Origin: Marinobacter zhejiangensis
GTDB taxonomy: Bacteria > Pseudomonadota > Gammaproteobacteria > Pseudomonadales > Oleiphilaceae
Length of the DNA stretch: 64,000 nucleotides
Assembly (NCBI RefSeq): GCF_900114775.1
Contig: NZ_FOUE01000006.1
Location: forward strand, 164,816 to 228,815
Direction of reading: 5' to 3'
Of the stretch, positions 1 through 8,557 are shown piece by piece; the first letter of the stretch is position 1, and each line of letters begins with the position of its first letter. A program made the position numbers and the translations under genes. The notes beneath the pieces were generated by a model that was given only the letters and a program-made list of their open reading frames with translations, ran no database searches and was not told the DNA's origin.

Positions 1-307
1 CACGCCCTTGGGCAACCACGTTATCGGAGAAGCTGTAATCCTCGGTCGGGTTATAGACCAGGCGTGGCGGTGACACGAACCAGCCCCGACGGTTGGAACG
101 GTAGATTCGCCCTTCCGCCTCCAACTGGGCCAACGCCAGGCGCGCCGTCACCCGTGTGGTGTGGTTGCTTTCCGCCAGCACCCGCTCGGAAGGCAGGCGG
201 CTGTTGGGTTGCAGCAACCCATTTTCGATCTGATCCGCGATCTGATCCCTGACACGCAGATAGATGGGGCCGTTGGCTGAACTCTGTTCCTGTTCCCGCT
301 CACGCAT
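1..307 (-). CDS. GntR-family transcriptional regulator, N-terminal part
   Basis: This is the first ~102 codons of a minus-strand gene that runs off the left edge. After a short polar leader the protein reads IYLRVRDQIADQIENGLL and then LPSERVLAESNHTTRVTARL, the usual order of a GntR winged-helix DNA-binding domain. The following FVSPPRLVYNPTEDYSFSDN resembles the linker into a UTRA-type ligand-binding domain, as in PhnF/HutC-type regulators. The ATG at 307-305 is the only good start. The effector cannot be told because the ligand domain is outside the window. It is divergent from the MerR gene to its right. Confidence 0.8.
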   Translation of the reverse strand, partial: MREREQEQSSANGPIYLRVRDQIADQIENGLLQPNSRLPSERVLAESNHTTRVTARLALAQLEAEGRIYRSNRRGWFVSPPRLVYNPTEDYSFSDNVVAQGR

Positions 308-427
308 TCTTTTTTGTTTCCTGTGGATTACAAAACCCGCGAACCTACCGCAGATAGGTGACGCAAGTATGACAAAGCCGCTAAGCTTTTCGTACCTAAC
401 CGGCACATAAGGAGCAGGAAAGCCGCC

Positions 428-877
428 ATGAAAATCGGCCAGGTATCGAAACAGACCGGCATTCCCGTCGAAACCATCCGCTACTATGAAAAAGTGGGGC
501 TACTGCCAGAGCCAGCCCGCGAGGACAGCGGATATCGCCGCTATGGCAATGAACACGTCCAGCGACTCGCGTTCATCCGCCGCTGCCGCACCCTGGATAT
601 GACCCAGGAGGAAATCCGCGAGCTGTTGCACCTGGCGCAGCAACCCGGTCGCAACTGCCAGGATGTGGATGACCTGCTGGCCCGTCACCTGAACCATGTG
701 CGGGCAAGGCTGCGGGAGCTTCAGGATCTGGAGCAAGAACTGGAACAACTGAGGGACGCCTGCTCCAATGACGGCACTATGGCGCAATGCGGCATTCTCG
801 GCGGGCTCACGGAAGCGGTGAAGCCCGCGGAAAAGAATGGGCATGGTAACCACATTCCCGGCAGCCATGGCCACTGA
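428..877 (+). CDS. cadR: MerR-family heavy-metal regulator, CadR/PbrR-like
   Basis: 149-residue MerR protein. The helix-turn-helix starts at residue 1 (MKIGQVSKQTGIPVETIRYY), followed by EKVGLLP and the wing residues GYRRY. A long coiled coil spans roughly residues 75-115. Cysteines at about 77 (NCQD), 112 (DAC) and 122 (QCGIL) match the Cd(II)/Pb(II)-responsive CadR/PbrR branch, and the tail is His-rich (HGNHIPGSHGH), as in CadR of pseudomonads. It should activate the cation-efflux gene 110 bp downstream, whose promoter has the overlong spacer typical of MerR control. The exact metal is inferred from family resemblance. Confidence 0.85.
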   Translation: MKIGQVSKQTGIPVETIRYYEKVGLLPEPAREDSGYRRYGNEHVQRLAFIRRCRTLDMTQEEIRELLHLAQQPGRNCQDVDDLLARHLNHVRARLRELQDLEQELEQLRDACSNDGTMAQCGILGGLTEAVKPAEKNGHGNHIPGSHGH

Positions 878-925
878 TTGCGATGCAGCCATGGCCACCG
901 ATTACGAAAAAGTTGTCACACATCA

Positions 926-956
926 TTGACCCTATAGCCACTACAGGGTTTTAAAT
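926..956 (+). promoter_or_regulatory. MerR-type promoter with operator dyad in front of the CDF gene
   Basis: A -35 box TTGACC (926-931) and a -10 box TTAAAT (951-956) are separated by 19 bp, longer than the usual 17. Between them lies the dyad ACCCTATAG (929-937) / CTACAGGGT (941-949), with one mismatch. An overlong spacer filled by a dyad is the hallmark of promoters untwisted by metal-bound MerR proteins. It lies about 30 bp upstream of the efflux gene start. Confidence 0.85.
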
Positions 957-986
957 ACCTCCATAACCGAAATCAAGGAGGTACCC

Positions 987-1616
987 ATGCCCTGCCAATG
1001 CTCCGCCCCGGAACCCAAAGTGCCCGACGCCCGCTTTCGCAGAGCCCTGTGGATTGCCCTGTGGGTGAACCTGGGCATGTTCCTCGTCGAAGGTATTGCC
1101 AGCTTTCAGGCCGGCTCCGTTTCGCTGATGGCGGATGCCATTGATTTCTTTGGTGATAGCGCCAACTACGTCCTGTCCCTGAGCGTACTGTCCATGGGAT
1201 TGCTATGGCGAGGCCGGGCCGCACTGGTCAAGGGTGTGACCATGTTGCTGTTTGGTCTGGCCGTCTTAGCCAGGGCGGGCTGGAACCTGCAGGCGGGAGT
1301 GCCACCGGAAGCGATGACCATGGGGGCCGTCGGCGCACTTGCACTGGTGGCCAACATTTCGGTCGCGATGCTGCTGTTTGCCCACCGTGACGGCGACTCG
1401 AATATGCGTTCGGTGTGGTTGTGCAGTCGTAACGACGCCTTGAGCAACATTGCCGTCATGCTGGCCGCGGTTGGCGTGTTCGGCACCGGCAGCGCCTGGC
1501 CGGATTTGCTGGTGGCGGCAATTATGGGCGGACTTGCGGTCACCTCGGGGCTTAGCATCATCAACCACGCCCGCAGCGACATCTCCGAGGCCAAAGCCAA
1601 TGCCTGCACGTCGTGA
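987..1616 (+). CDS. cation diffusion facilitator family efflux transporter
   Basis: 209-residue inner-membrane protein with about five to six hydrophobic helices. The motif SLMADAIDFFGDSANYVLSL matches the CDF signature near helix 2, with HxxxD-type metal ligands replaced by D-x3-D as in Zn/Cd exporters; a second pair (CSRNDALSNIAVM) lies in helix 5. It is shorter than classical ~300-residue CDF proteins and lacks the C-terminal cytoplasmic domain, like the short CzcD-like exporters often found beside cadR. N-terminal CQC may bind metal. SD AAGGAGG precedes the ATG. Expected role: export of Cd, Zn or Pb under control of the upstream MerR protein. Confidence 0.85.
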   Translation: MPCQCSAPEPKVPDARFRRALWIALWVNLGMFLVEGIASFQAGSVSLMADAIDFFGDSANYVLSLSVLSMGLLWRGRAALVKGVTMLLFGLAVLARAGWNLQAGVPPEAMTMGAVGALALVANISVAMLLFAHRDGDSNMRSVWLCSRNDALSNIAVMLAAVGVFGTGSAWPDLLVAAIMGGLAVTSGLSIINHARSDISEAKANACTS

Positions 1617-1619
1617 ACG

Positions 1620-2537
1620 CTACATGAACAAGGCGACCATCACAGGAATGTAAGCCAACGCAAACACCGTAGTCAGCAAGGCGGTGCCAGCCACCTGCCT
1701 GGGCGCGGTGTCCAGCAAGGTGGCAATGACCACGGTATTGGCTGCGATCGGGGTAATGGAAATCAGGAAGATGGCCTGGTGAACCTGCAGGCTGTAGAGG
1801 TGGAAAAACTGGCTATCCAGCCACGCCAGGGACAGCGCCATCAGCGGCCAGGACACGAACTTGCCAAAGAATGCCAGGCCGGTGAAACGCCAGTTACCGG
1901 CCAACCCGCTGAAGCTGACAATGCTCATCCCGATGATCATCATGCCAAAGACGCTGTACGCTCCCCGCAGGTTATCGAACAACGGCTGGAACACGTCGGA
2001 AATCTGCACGCCGGCCAGGTTCAGCAGCACCGCCAGGGCAAAGGCATACACGGCCGGCAGCTTCACCACCCGCTTCAGCGAATCTTTCACCCCCTCCCGG
2101 CCCCTGGCCGCCAGATAAAACCCGACCGAGGACTCAAACAGGGTGGTGCCCAACATGGCCACAATGTAGAGGCTGAGCCCTTCTTCACCGAACAGCAGCA
2201 ATGCGACCGGGATGCCAAAGTAGCCGGTATTCCCCGTGGCGGTTGCCAGTGGAATCACGCTGGCACTGTCATCACCAACCCAGCGCTGGGCCAGAGCCCG
2301 GTGAACCAGGGCAATCACGGTACACAGACAGAAGGTAAGCAGCGGCAGCAACACAACGCCGGTGGACAAGGGGGCACTCATCACCCCGGCAAAGATCACC
2401 GACGGCGTAATCATGTACATCATGATGCCGGCGATGTGACGACCACTGGCCTCCAGGTAACGCCCGGCAAACCACCCCATCGCAACGGTGATGTACAAAG
2501 GGAACAGTTTGTAGAGCAATGCCATTGCTGCGGCCAT
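1620..2537 (-). CDS. AEC family permease (auxin efflux carrier type)
   Basis: 305-residue membrane protein with about ten transmembrane helices in two halves, typical of the AEC/Mem_trans family (for example LALYKLFPLYITVAMGWFAG at the N terminus and ITPIAANTVVIATLL near the C terminus). Members export or import small carboxylates; the substrate cannot be deduced here. The chosen start gives MAAAMALLYKLF; an in-frame start 21 codons upstream would add a non-hydrophobic leader and is less likely. It converges with the CDF gene (3' ends 3 bp apart) and is divergent from liuR. Confidence 0.8.
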   Translation of the reverse strand: MAAAMALLYKLFPLYITVAMGWFAGRYLEASGRHIAGIMMYMITPSVIFAGVMSAPLSTGVVLLPLLTFCLCTVIALVHRALAQRWVGDDSASVIPLATATGNTGYFGIPVALLLFGEEGLSLYIVAMLGTTLFESSVGFYLAARGREGVKDSLKRVVKLPAVYAFALAVLLNLAGVQISDVFQPLFDNLRGAYSVFGMMIIGMSIVSFSGLAGNWRFTGLAFFGKFVSWPLMALSLAWLDSQFFHLYSLQVHQAIFLISITPIAANTVVIATLLDTAPRQVAGTALLTTVFALAYIPVMVALFM

Positions 2538-2713
2538 GGGAACTCCAGACAGATCAATGAATTGGCAGTTTAGCAGCGCCAGAGGCATTGCCTGAAGCAA
2601 ACACCCATGCCCTAGCGGTTTTTACTGAGCTTGCCCGCCCCTCACCCACGGCCTAGACCTTTGGCTAAATCCTGATCAAAAAGCCATTGACGCCCTCCTC
2701 AACCGGAGTTACC

Positions 2714-2729
2714 TTTACGTTAACGTCAA
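2714..2729 (+). promoter_or_regulatory. LiuR operator
   Basis: TTTACGTTAACGTCAA is a near-perfect palindrome centred on ACGTTAACGT, 15 bp upstream of the liuR ATG at 2744. It matches the shape of the LiuR sites known for branched-chain amino-acid degradation genes in gammaproteobacteria. Its location inside a longer in-frame reading of liuR (from 2687) argues that the true start is 2744, with the operator in the untranslated leader. Confidence 0.75.
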
Positions 2730-2743
2730 CTTGGGTCCGCACT

Positions 2744-3139
2744 ATGAACGGCATGACCAAAACACGCACTTACTCCATCAGCGACCTCGCCCGGGAGTTC
2801 GATGTCACCACCCGAACCATCCGCTTCTACGAGGAAGCCGGCATGCTGTTGCCGGAGCGCAATGGCCAGACCCGCATCTACACTGACGAAGACCGGGTCA
2901 AGCTCAAGCTGATCCTGCGAGGCAAGCGCCTGGGGTTCAGTTTGGCGGAATCCCGCGAGCTGATTGAGATGTACGACCCGACATCCGACAACCTCAAGCA
3001 ATTGCATGCCCTGCGGGCCAAGATCCAGCAGAGCCGCGAAGCGCTTCAGCAACAATTGACCGACATCCAGTTGATGCAGACCGAACTGGATGCCGCTGAA
3101 GAGCGCTGCCTGGAGGCTATGCGGGAGCTAGAGTCCTGA
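2744..3139 (+). CDS. liuR: MerR-family regulator of leucine degradation LiuR
   Basis: 131 residues. The N-terminal MerR helix-turn-helix is clear (YSISDLAREFDVTTRTIRFY then EEAGMLLP and GQTRIYTDEDR), followed by the dimerisation coiled coil (about residues 80-125). No metal-binding cysteine cluster is present, as expected for LiuR, which responds to a CoA-ester intermediate of the pathway rather than a metal. It is the first gene of the liu block, and its own promoter carries a LiuR-type palindrome, suggesting autoregulation. Identification rests on the domain plus position in front of liuABCDE. Confidence 0.88.
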   Translation: MNGMTKTRTYSISDLAREFDVTTRTIRFYEEAGMLLPERNGQTRIYTDEDRVKLKLILRGKRLGFSLAESRELIEMYDPTSDNLKQLHALRAKIQQSREALQQQLTDIQLMQTELDAAEERCLEAMRELES

Positions 3140-3226
3140 TTGAGTAACACCCTATAGCAATAACAACAGCCAACAACGACGAGCAGTTACCGACTTACCA
3201 GTACAAAGACAAAATTGAGGTGAGTA

Positions 3227-4906
3227 ATGGCAACACAGAACAGCTACATCAGTGGTATCAGTACGACTCCCTTGCTGGGCATGACCATCGGCGAGGCGTT
3301 TGACCAAACCGCCAACCGGGTACCGGACAGCGACGCCCTGATCGTTCACCACCAGGACCTGCGTTACACCTACCGGGAACTGCAGGCGGAAGTGGATCGC
3401 TGTGCCAGAGCGATGATGGCCCTGGGAATCGCCAAGGGCGACCGGGTCGGCATCTGGTCCCCCAACTGTGCCGAGTGGTGCATCAGTCAGTTCGCCACCG
3501 CCAAGATCGGCGCCATTCTGGTCAACATCAACCCCAGTTACCGCCTGCACGAAGTGGAATACGCCCTCAAGCATTCCGGCACCTCCACGCTGATCCTGCA
3601 GGGCCAGTTCAAGACCTCGGACTACGTGGCCATGACCACCGAACTGGCCCCGGCGCTCAACTCGGCACTGGACGGCCCACTGCACAGCGACAAGCTCCCC
3701 GACCTGAAACAGGTGATCTGCCTGGACGCTGCCCACAAGGCCCCCGGTATGCAGCACTGGGACGACCTGATGGCCCTCGCCGACGCCACCAGCGATGCGG
3801 ATTACCAGCAACGCCAGCACACCCTGCAGTTCGACGACGCGATCAACATCCAGTACACCTCCGGCACCACCGGTGCGCCCAAGGGCGCCACCCTGTCCCA
3901 CCACAACATCCTCAATAACGGGCTGTTCGTGGCAAGGCGGATGAACTTCAGCGAACAGGACCGGCTGGTGATCCCGGTGCCGCTGTACCACTGCTTTGGC
4001 ATGGTGATGGGCAACCTGGGCTGCATCACCCACGGCGCCGCGATGATCTACCCGTCGGAAGGCTTCGAGCCGGAGGCCACCCTGAAAGCGGTGGTCCGGG
4101 AAAAGGCCACCGCCCTCTATGGCGTGCCCACCATGTTCATTGCCGAACTGGAGCACCCGGACTTTGCCAGCTTCGACCTGTCCTCCCTGCGCACCGGCAT
4201 CATGGCCGGCTCCAACTGCCCGGTGGAAGTGATGAAACAGGTCATCGACAAGATGCACATGACCGACGTCACCATCTGCTACGGCATGACCGAGACCAGC
4301 CCGGTGAGCCTGCAAACCGAGCCCACCGCGCCGCTGGACAAGCGGGTGACCACCGTTGGCACCATCCACCCGCACCTGGAAGTGAAGATTGTCGATCCGG
4401 CCACCGGCGCCATCGTGCCCCAGGGCGAGAAAGGCGAACTGTGCACCCGCGGCTACAGCGTGATGCTGGGCTACTGGAACAACGAGGAAGCCACCCACAA
4501 GGCCATCGACAGCACCGGCTGGATGCACACCGGTGACCTGGCCACCATGGACGACGAAGGTTACGTCGCCATCGTTGGCCGCATCAAGGACATGATCATC
4601 CGCGGCGGTGAGAACATCTACCCACGGGAAATCGAGGAATTCCTCTACACCCACCCTGCCATCTCCGACGCCCAGGTGATTGGCATACCGGATGAGAAGT
4701 TCGGCGAGGAAGTGATGGCCTGGGTCAAGCTGGCCGAAGGCCAGCATGCCACCGAAGAGGATCTGCGGGCCTTCTGCAAGGCCAACATAGCCCACTTCAA
4801 GGTACCCCGATATTTCCGCCTGGTGGACGAATTCCCGATGACCGTCACCGGCAAGATCCAGAAATTCAAGATGCGCGAAATCAGCATCGAAGAGCTCAAT
4901 CTCTAA
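3227..4906 (+). CDS. AMP-dependent acyl-CoA synthetase
   Basis: 559 residues, full length for the ANL superfamily. The P-loop-like motif YTSGTTGAPKGATLSH (about 207-222), YGMTETSP, HTGDLATMDDEGY and GRIKDMIIRGGENIYPREIE are all intact, and the C-terminal catalytic lysine lies in TVTGKIQKFKMRE. It activates a carboxylate with ATP to the acyl-AMP and then to acyl-CoA. Being inside the liu operon it probably activates isovalerate or a related branched or short-chain acid, feeding isovaleryl-CoA to LiuA; that substrate is inferred from context. It starts about 90 bp after liuR and is followed 52 bp later by liuA. Confidence 0.85.
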   Translation: MATQNSYISGISTTPLLGMTIGEAFDQTANRVPDSDALIVHHQDLRYTYRELQAEVDRCARAMMALGIAKGDRVGIWSPNCAEWCISQFATAKIGAILVNINPSYRLHEVEYALKHSGTSTLILQGQFKTSDYVAMTTELAPALNSALDGPLHSDKLPDLKQVICLDAAHKAPGMQHWDDLMALADATSDADYQQRQHTLQFDDAINIQYTSGTTGAPKGATLSHHNILNNGLFVARRMNFSEQDRLVIPVPLYHCFGMVMGNLGCITHGAAMIYPSEGFEPEATLKAVVREKATALYGVPTMFIAELEHPDFASFDLSSLRTGIMAGSNCPVEVMKQVIDKMHMTDVTICYGMTETSPVSLQTEPTAPLDKRVTTVGTIHPHLEVKIVDPATGAIVPQGEKGELCTRGYSVMLGYWNNEEATHKAIDSTGWMHTGDLATMDDEGYVAIVGRIKDMIIRGGENIYPREIEEFLYTHPAISDAQVIGIPDEKFGEEVMAWVKLAEGQHATEEDLRAFCKANIAHFKVPRYFRLVDEFPMTVTGKIQKFKMREISIEELNL

Positions 4907-4958
4907 TTCAACAGTCAAAAACAATATTTCTGCCCTTGGCAGCACATGGAGCACACAG

Positions 4959-6128
4959 ATGAAAAGCCAGTACACCTCCCTCAACTACAGCCTCGGCGAA
5001 ACCACCGACATGCTGCGGGACCAGATCAACCAGTTTTCCGCCGACCAGATCGCACCGCTGGCTGACAAGACCGACAAGGACAACCAGTTCCCCAACGAGC
5101 TGTGGCCCAAGCTGGGCGAGATGGGTCTGCTGGGTATGACCGTCAGCGAGGAGTACGGCGGCAGCGCCATGGGCTACCTGGCCCATGTCATCGCGATGGA
5201 AGAAATCAGCCGCGCCTCTGCCAGCATCGGCCTGAGCTACGGCGCCCACTCCAACCTGTGCGTCAACCAGATCCACCGCAACGGCACCGCCGAGCAGAAG
5301 GCCAAGTACCTGCCCAAGCTGGTCACCGGTGAGCACATCGGTGCGCTGGCCATGAGTGAGCCCAACGCCGGTTCCGACGTGGTCAGCATGAAGCTGCGGG
5401 CCGACAAGAAAGGCGACCGCTACATCCTTAACGGCAGCAAGATGTGGATCACCAACGGCCCTGACGCCAACACTTACGTGATCTACGCCAAGACCGACGT
5501 TGCCAAGGGTCCCCACGGCATCACCGCCTTCATCGTCGAGCGCGACTGGGCCGGCTTCAGCCGTGGTCCCAAGCTGGACAAGCTGGGCATGCGCGGCTCC
5601 AACACCTGTGAGCTGATCTTCCAGGACGTGGAAATCCCCGAAGACAACGTACTGGGCGGCGAGAACCAGGGCGTGAAAGTGCTGATGTCCGGCCTCGACT
5701 ACGAGCGCGTGGTGCTGTCCGGTGGACCGGTCGGCATCATGCAGGCCTGCATGGACATCGTGGTGCCCTACGTCCACGAGCGTAAGCAGTTCGACCAGCC
5801 CATCGGCGAGTTCCAGCTGATCCAGGGCAAACTGGCCGACATGTACACCGAACTGGCCGCCTCCCGCGCCTACCTCTACGCCGTGGCCCAGGCCTGCGAC
5901 CGTGGCGAGACCACCCGCAAGGACGCCGCCGGCGCCATCCTCTACACCTCCGAGCGCGCCACCAAGATGGCCCTGGAAGCGATCCAGATCCTCGGTGGTA
6001 ACGGCTACATCAACGAATTCGCCACTGGCCGCCTGCTCCGTGACGCCAAGCTCTACGAGATTGGTGCCGGCACCCAGGAAATCCGCCGCATGCTGATCGG
6101 CCGCGAACTGTTCAAAGAATCCCGTTAA
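4959..6128 (+). CDS. liuA: isovaleryl-CoA dehydrogenase
   Basis: 389-residue acyl-CoA dehydrogenase. Signature stretches include AMSEPNAGSDVVSMKL and the C-terminal QILGGNGYINEF. The catalytic base of isovaleryl-CoA dehydrogenases lies in the GLDYERVVLSGGP segment (Glu in DYER), rather than near the C terminus as in short/medium-chain enzymes, so the specificity can be read from the sequence. It oxidises isovaleryl-CoA to 3-methylcrotonyl-CoA with FAD, passing electrons to ETF. It sits between the acyl-CoA synthetase and liuB in one operon (11 bp gap to liuB). Confidence 0.93.
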   Translation: MKSQYTSLNYSLGETTDMLRDQINQFSADQIAPLADKTDKDNQFPNELWPKLGEMGLLGMTVSEEYGGSAMGYLAHVIAMEEISRASASIGLSYGAHSNLCVNQIHRNGTAEQKAKYLPKLVTGEHIGALAMSEPNAGSDVVSMKLRADKKGDRYILNGSKMWITNGPDANTYVIYAKTDVAKGPHGITAFIVERDWAGFSRGPKLDKLGMRGSNTCELIFQDVEIPEDNVLGGENQGVKVLMSGLDYERVVLSGGPVGIMQACMDIVVPYVHERKQFDQPIGEFQLIQGKLADMYTELAASRAYLYAVAQACDRGETTRKDAAGAILYTSERATKMALEAIQILGGNGYINEFATGRLLRDAKLYEIGAGTQEIRRMLIGRELFKESR

Positions 6129-6139
6129 GGGCGATTGTT

Positions 6140-7747
6140 ATGGCTATTCTCCATACCCAGGTTCAACCCCACTCCGAGGAGTTCCACCAGCGCCGCGAGC
6201 ACATGCAGGCCCTGGTGGACGAGCTTCGCAGCCGCTTCGACACCATCGCCCAGGGCGGTGGTGAGAAGGCCCAGAAGCGCCACACCGACCGAGGCAAACT
6301 GCTGCCCCGGGACCGAGTCCAGCGGGTACTGGACCCCGGCTCGCCGTTCCTGGAAATCGGCACCTTCGCCGCCGACGGCGTCTACGACGACCACGTACCG
6401 GCCGCCGGTGTGGTCGCCGGTATTGGCCGGGTCCACGGCATCGAGTGCATGATTGTCGCCAACGACTCCACCGTGAAGGGCGGCACTTACTACCCGCTGA
6501 CGGTGAAGAAGCACATCCGCGCCCAGACCATTGCCGAGGAAAACCACCTGCCGTGCATCTACCTGGTGGATTCCGGCGGCGCCAACCTGCCCCAGCAGGA
6601 TGAGGTGTTCCCGGACGCCGAGCATTTCGGCCACATCTTCTACCGCCAGGCCAACATGTCCGCCAAGGGCATTGCCCAGATCGCAGTCGTGCTGGGCCTG
6701 TGTACCGCCGGTGGCGCCTACGTGCCCGCCATGGCGGACGAGAGCATCATGGTGAAGGGCCAGAGCTCCATCTTCCTGGCCGGACCGCCGCTGGTGAAAG
6801 CCGCCACCGGCGAGACCGTCACCGCCGAAGAACTGGGTGGCGCTGACGTCCACACCGGCATTTCCGGGGTGGCCGACCACTACGCCAGCACCGAGGCCGA
6901 AGCCCTGGAGCGCGCCCGTCGCTGCATTGCCAACCTCAACTACACCCGCCCCAACCACATGGCCCTGAAAGAGCCGGTGGAACCGCTTTACCCGGCGGAC
7001 GATATTTACGGCCTGATCCCCAGCGACCTGCGCACCCCTTACGATGTAAAGGAAGTGATCGCCCGCCTGGTGGACGGCTCCGAGTTTGACGAATTCAAAG
7101 CCAACTACGGCAAGACCCTGATCTGTGGCTTCGGCCACCTGTACGGCATGCCAGTGGGCATCGTCGCCAACAACGGCATCCTGTTCTCGGAGTCCGCCCA
7201 GAAAGGCGCCCACTTCATCGAGCTGTGCAGCCAGCGGGGCATTCCGCTGATCTTCCTGCAGAACATTACCGGTTTCATGGTCGGTAAGGACGCCGAGCAC
7301 GAAGGCATTGCCAAGCACGGCGCCAAGATGGTGACCGCGGTGGCCTGTGCCCGCGTGCCGAAACTCACCGTAGTGATCGGCGGCAGCTTTGGCGCCGGCA
7401 ACTACGGCATGTGTGGCCGCGCGTACAAGCCCCGTTTCATGTTCATGTGGCCCAACGCCCGCATCGCGGTGATGGGTGGTGAGCAGGCCGCTGGCGTGCT
7501 GGCCGACGTCAAACGCGCCGGTATCGAACGCCAGGGCGGAAGCTGGTCGGCCGAGGAAGAGCAGAGCTTCAAGCAGCCGGTGGTCGACCAGTTCGAGCGC
7601 CAGTCCAGCCCCTACTACGCTAGTGCGCGACTGTGGGACGACGGCATCATCGACCCGGCTGACACCCGTCGTGTGCTGGGCCTGAGCCTGTCTGCCGCCC
7701 TCAATGCACCGCCCGAAGACACCCGCTTCGGCATCTTCAGAATGTGA
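6140..7747 (+). CDS. liuB: 3-methylcrotonyl-CoA carboxylase, carboxyltransferase (beta) subunit
   Basis: 535 residues, the normal size of MCC beta. It shows the two crotonase-like carboxyltransferase halves: an N-terminal half with VDSGGANLPQQDEVFPD and GLCTAGGAYVPAM, and a C-terminal half with IFLQNITGFMVG and GGSFGAGNYGMCGRAY. Together with the biotin-carrying LiuD it carboxylates 3-methylcrotonyl-CoA to 3-methylglutaconyl-CoA. Its stop codon overlaps the alternative ATG in front of liuC, consistent with translational coupling. Confidence 0.93.
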   Translation: MAILHTQVQPHSEEFHQRREHMQALVDELRSRFDTIAQGGGEKAQKRHTDRGKLLPRDRVQRVLDPGSPFLEIGTFAADGVYDDHVPAAGVVAGIGRVHGIECMIVANDSTVKGGTYYPLTVKKHIRAQTIAEENHLPCIYLVDSGGANLPQQDEVFPDAEHFGHIFYRQANMSAKGIAQIAVVLGLCTAGGAYVPAMADESIMVKGQSSIFLAGPPLVKAATGETVTAEELGGADVHTGISGVADHYASTEAEALERARRCIANLNYTRPNHMALKEPVEPLYPADDIYGLIPSDLRTPYDVKEVIARLVDGSEFDEFKANYGKTLICGFGHLYGMPVGIVANNGILFSESAQKGAHFIELCSQRGIPLIFLQNITGFMVGKDAEHEGIAKHGAKMVTAVACARVPKLTVVIGGSFGAGNYGMCGRAYKPRFMFMWPNARIAVMGGEQAAGVLADVKRAGIERQGGSWSAEEEQSFKQPVVDQFERQSSPYYASARLWDDGIIDPADTRRVLGLSLSAALNAPPEDTRFGIFRM

Positions 7748-7761
7748 TGGAGGCTGACGAC

Positions 7762-8553
7762 ATGAGCACAGACGCTGTACGTTACGAAACCGATGCCCGC
7801 GGTGTGACACGGATTACCCTGAACCGCCCGGACAAACGCAACGCCTTCGATGCCGACATCATCAAGGCGCTGACCGACGCGGTGAACCGCGCCTCGGACG
7901 ATCCCGCCTGCCGGGTGATCGTGCTGGCCGGGGACGGCAAGCACTTTTCCGCCGGCGCCGATCTCAACTGGATGAAGCACACCGCCACCCTGACCGCGGA
8001 TGAAAACCGCGAAGACGCCCGCGCCCTCGCCGGTATGCTCCAGGCCATCGACCTGTCACCCAAGCCCACCATCGCGCGGGTCCAGGGTGCAGCCTTCGGC
8101 GGCGCAGTGGGTCTGGTGTGTGCCTGCGACATGGCCATCGCCACCGAAGACGCCCGCTTCTGCCTCAGCGAAGCCCGCCTCGGGCTGGCACCGGCCGCCA
8201 TCGGTCCCTACGTGGTCCGGGTACTGGGTGCCCGTCAGGCCCGTCGCTACTTCCTCACCACCGAAGAAATCTCCGCCAACCACGCCGTCGACCTGGACCT
8301 GATCCACGAGATGGTCGCCGCCGAGCAACTGGACGACGCGGTGAACAACCTGGTGGAGCGGCTGCTGAAGAACAGCCCGCAGGCCCTCGGTGCCTGCAAA
8401 GAACTGATTGCCCGTACCGGCCACAACCAGCCGGACGAAGAACTGATCCGCTACACCGCGGACCTGATCGCCCACCTACGCACCAGTGACGAGGGTCAGG
8501 AAGGACTCAATGCCTTCCTTGAAAAACGGTCGCCGAGCTGGATTCAGGAGTAA
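7762..8553 (+). CDS. liuC: methylglutaconyl-CoA hydratase (crotonase family)
   Basis: 263 residues. Enoyl-CoA hydratase fold with the oxyanion-hole segments HFSAGADLNWM and GAAFGGAVGLVCACD, and the LSEARLGLAPAAIGPYV segment usual in 3-methylglutaconyl-CoA hydratases. It hydrates 3-methylglutaconyl-CoA to HMG-CoA. The ATG at 7762 is chosen because GGAGG (7749-7753) lies 8 bp upstream; earlier in-frame starts at 7744 (GTG) or 7747 would overlap liuB and place the SD inside the gene. The next gene starts 4 bp after the stop. Confidence 0.92.
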   Translation: MSTDAVRYETDARGVTRITLNRPDKRNAFDADIIKALTDAVNRASDDPACRVIVLAGDGKHFSAGADLNWMKHTATLTADENREDARALAGMLQAIDLSPKPTIARVQGAAFGGAVGLVCACDMAIATEDARFCLSEARLGLAPAAIGPYVVRVLGARQARRYFLTTEEISANHAVDLDLIHEMVAAEQLDDAVNNLVERLLKNSPQALGACKELIARTGHNQPDEELIRYTADLIAHLRTSDEGQEGLNAFLEKRSPSWIQE

Positions 8554-8557
8554 CCCG

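Noticed and set aside
3152..4984. 610-residue minus-strand open frame opposite the acyl-CoA synthetase gene
   Set aside because: It is an antisense shadow of a strongly G/C-rich gene: long, Val/Gly/His/Gln-rich, without domains, while the plus-strand frame has all acyl-CoA synthetase motifs.
6125..7810. 561-residue minus-strand open frame opposite liuB
   Set aside because: Same antisense effect; the protein has biased composition and no domain, and liuB explains the region.
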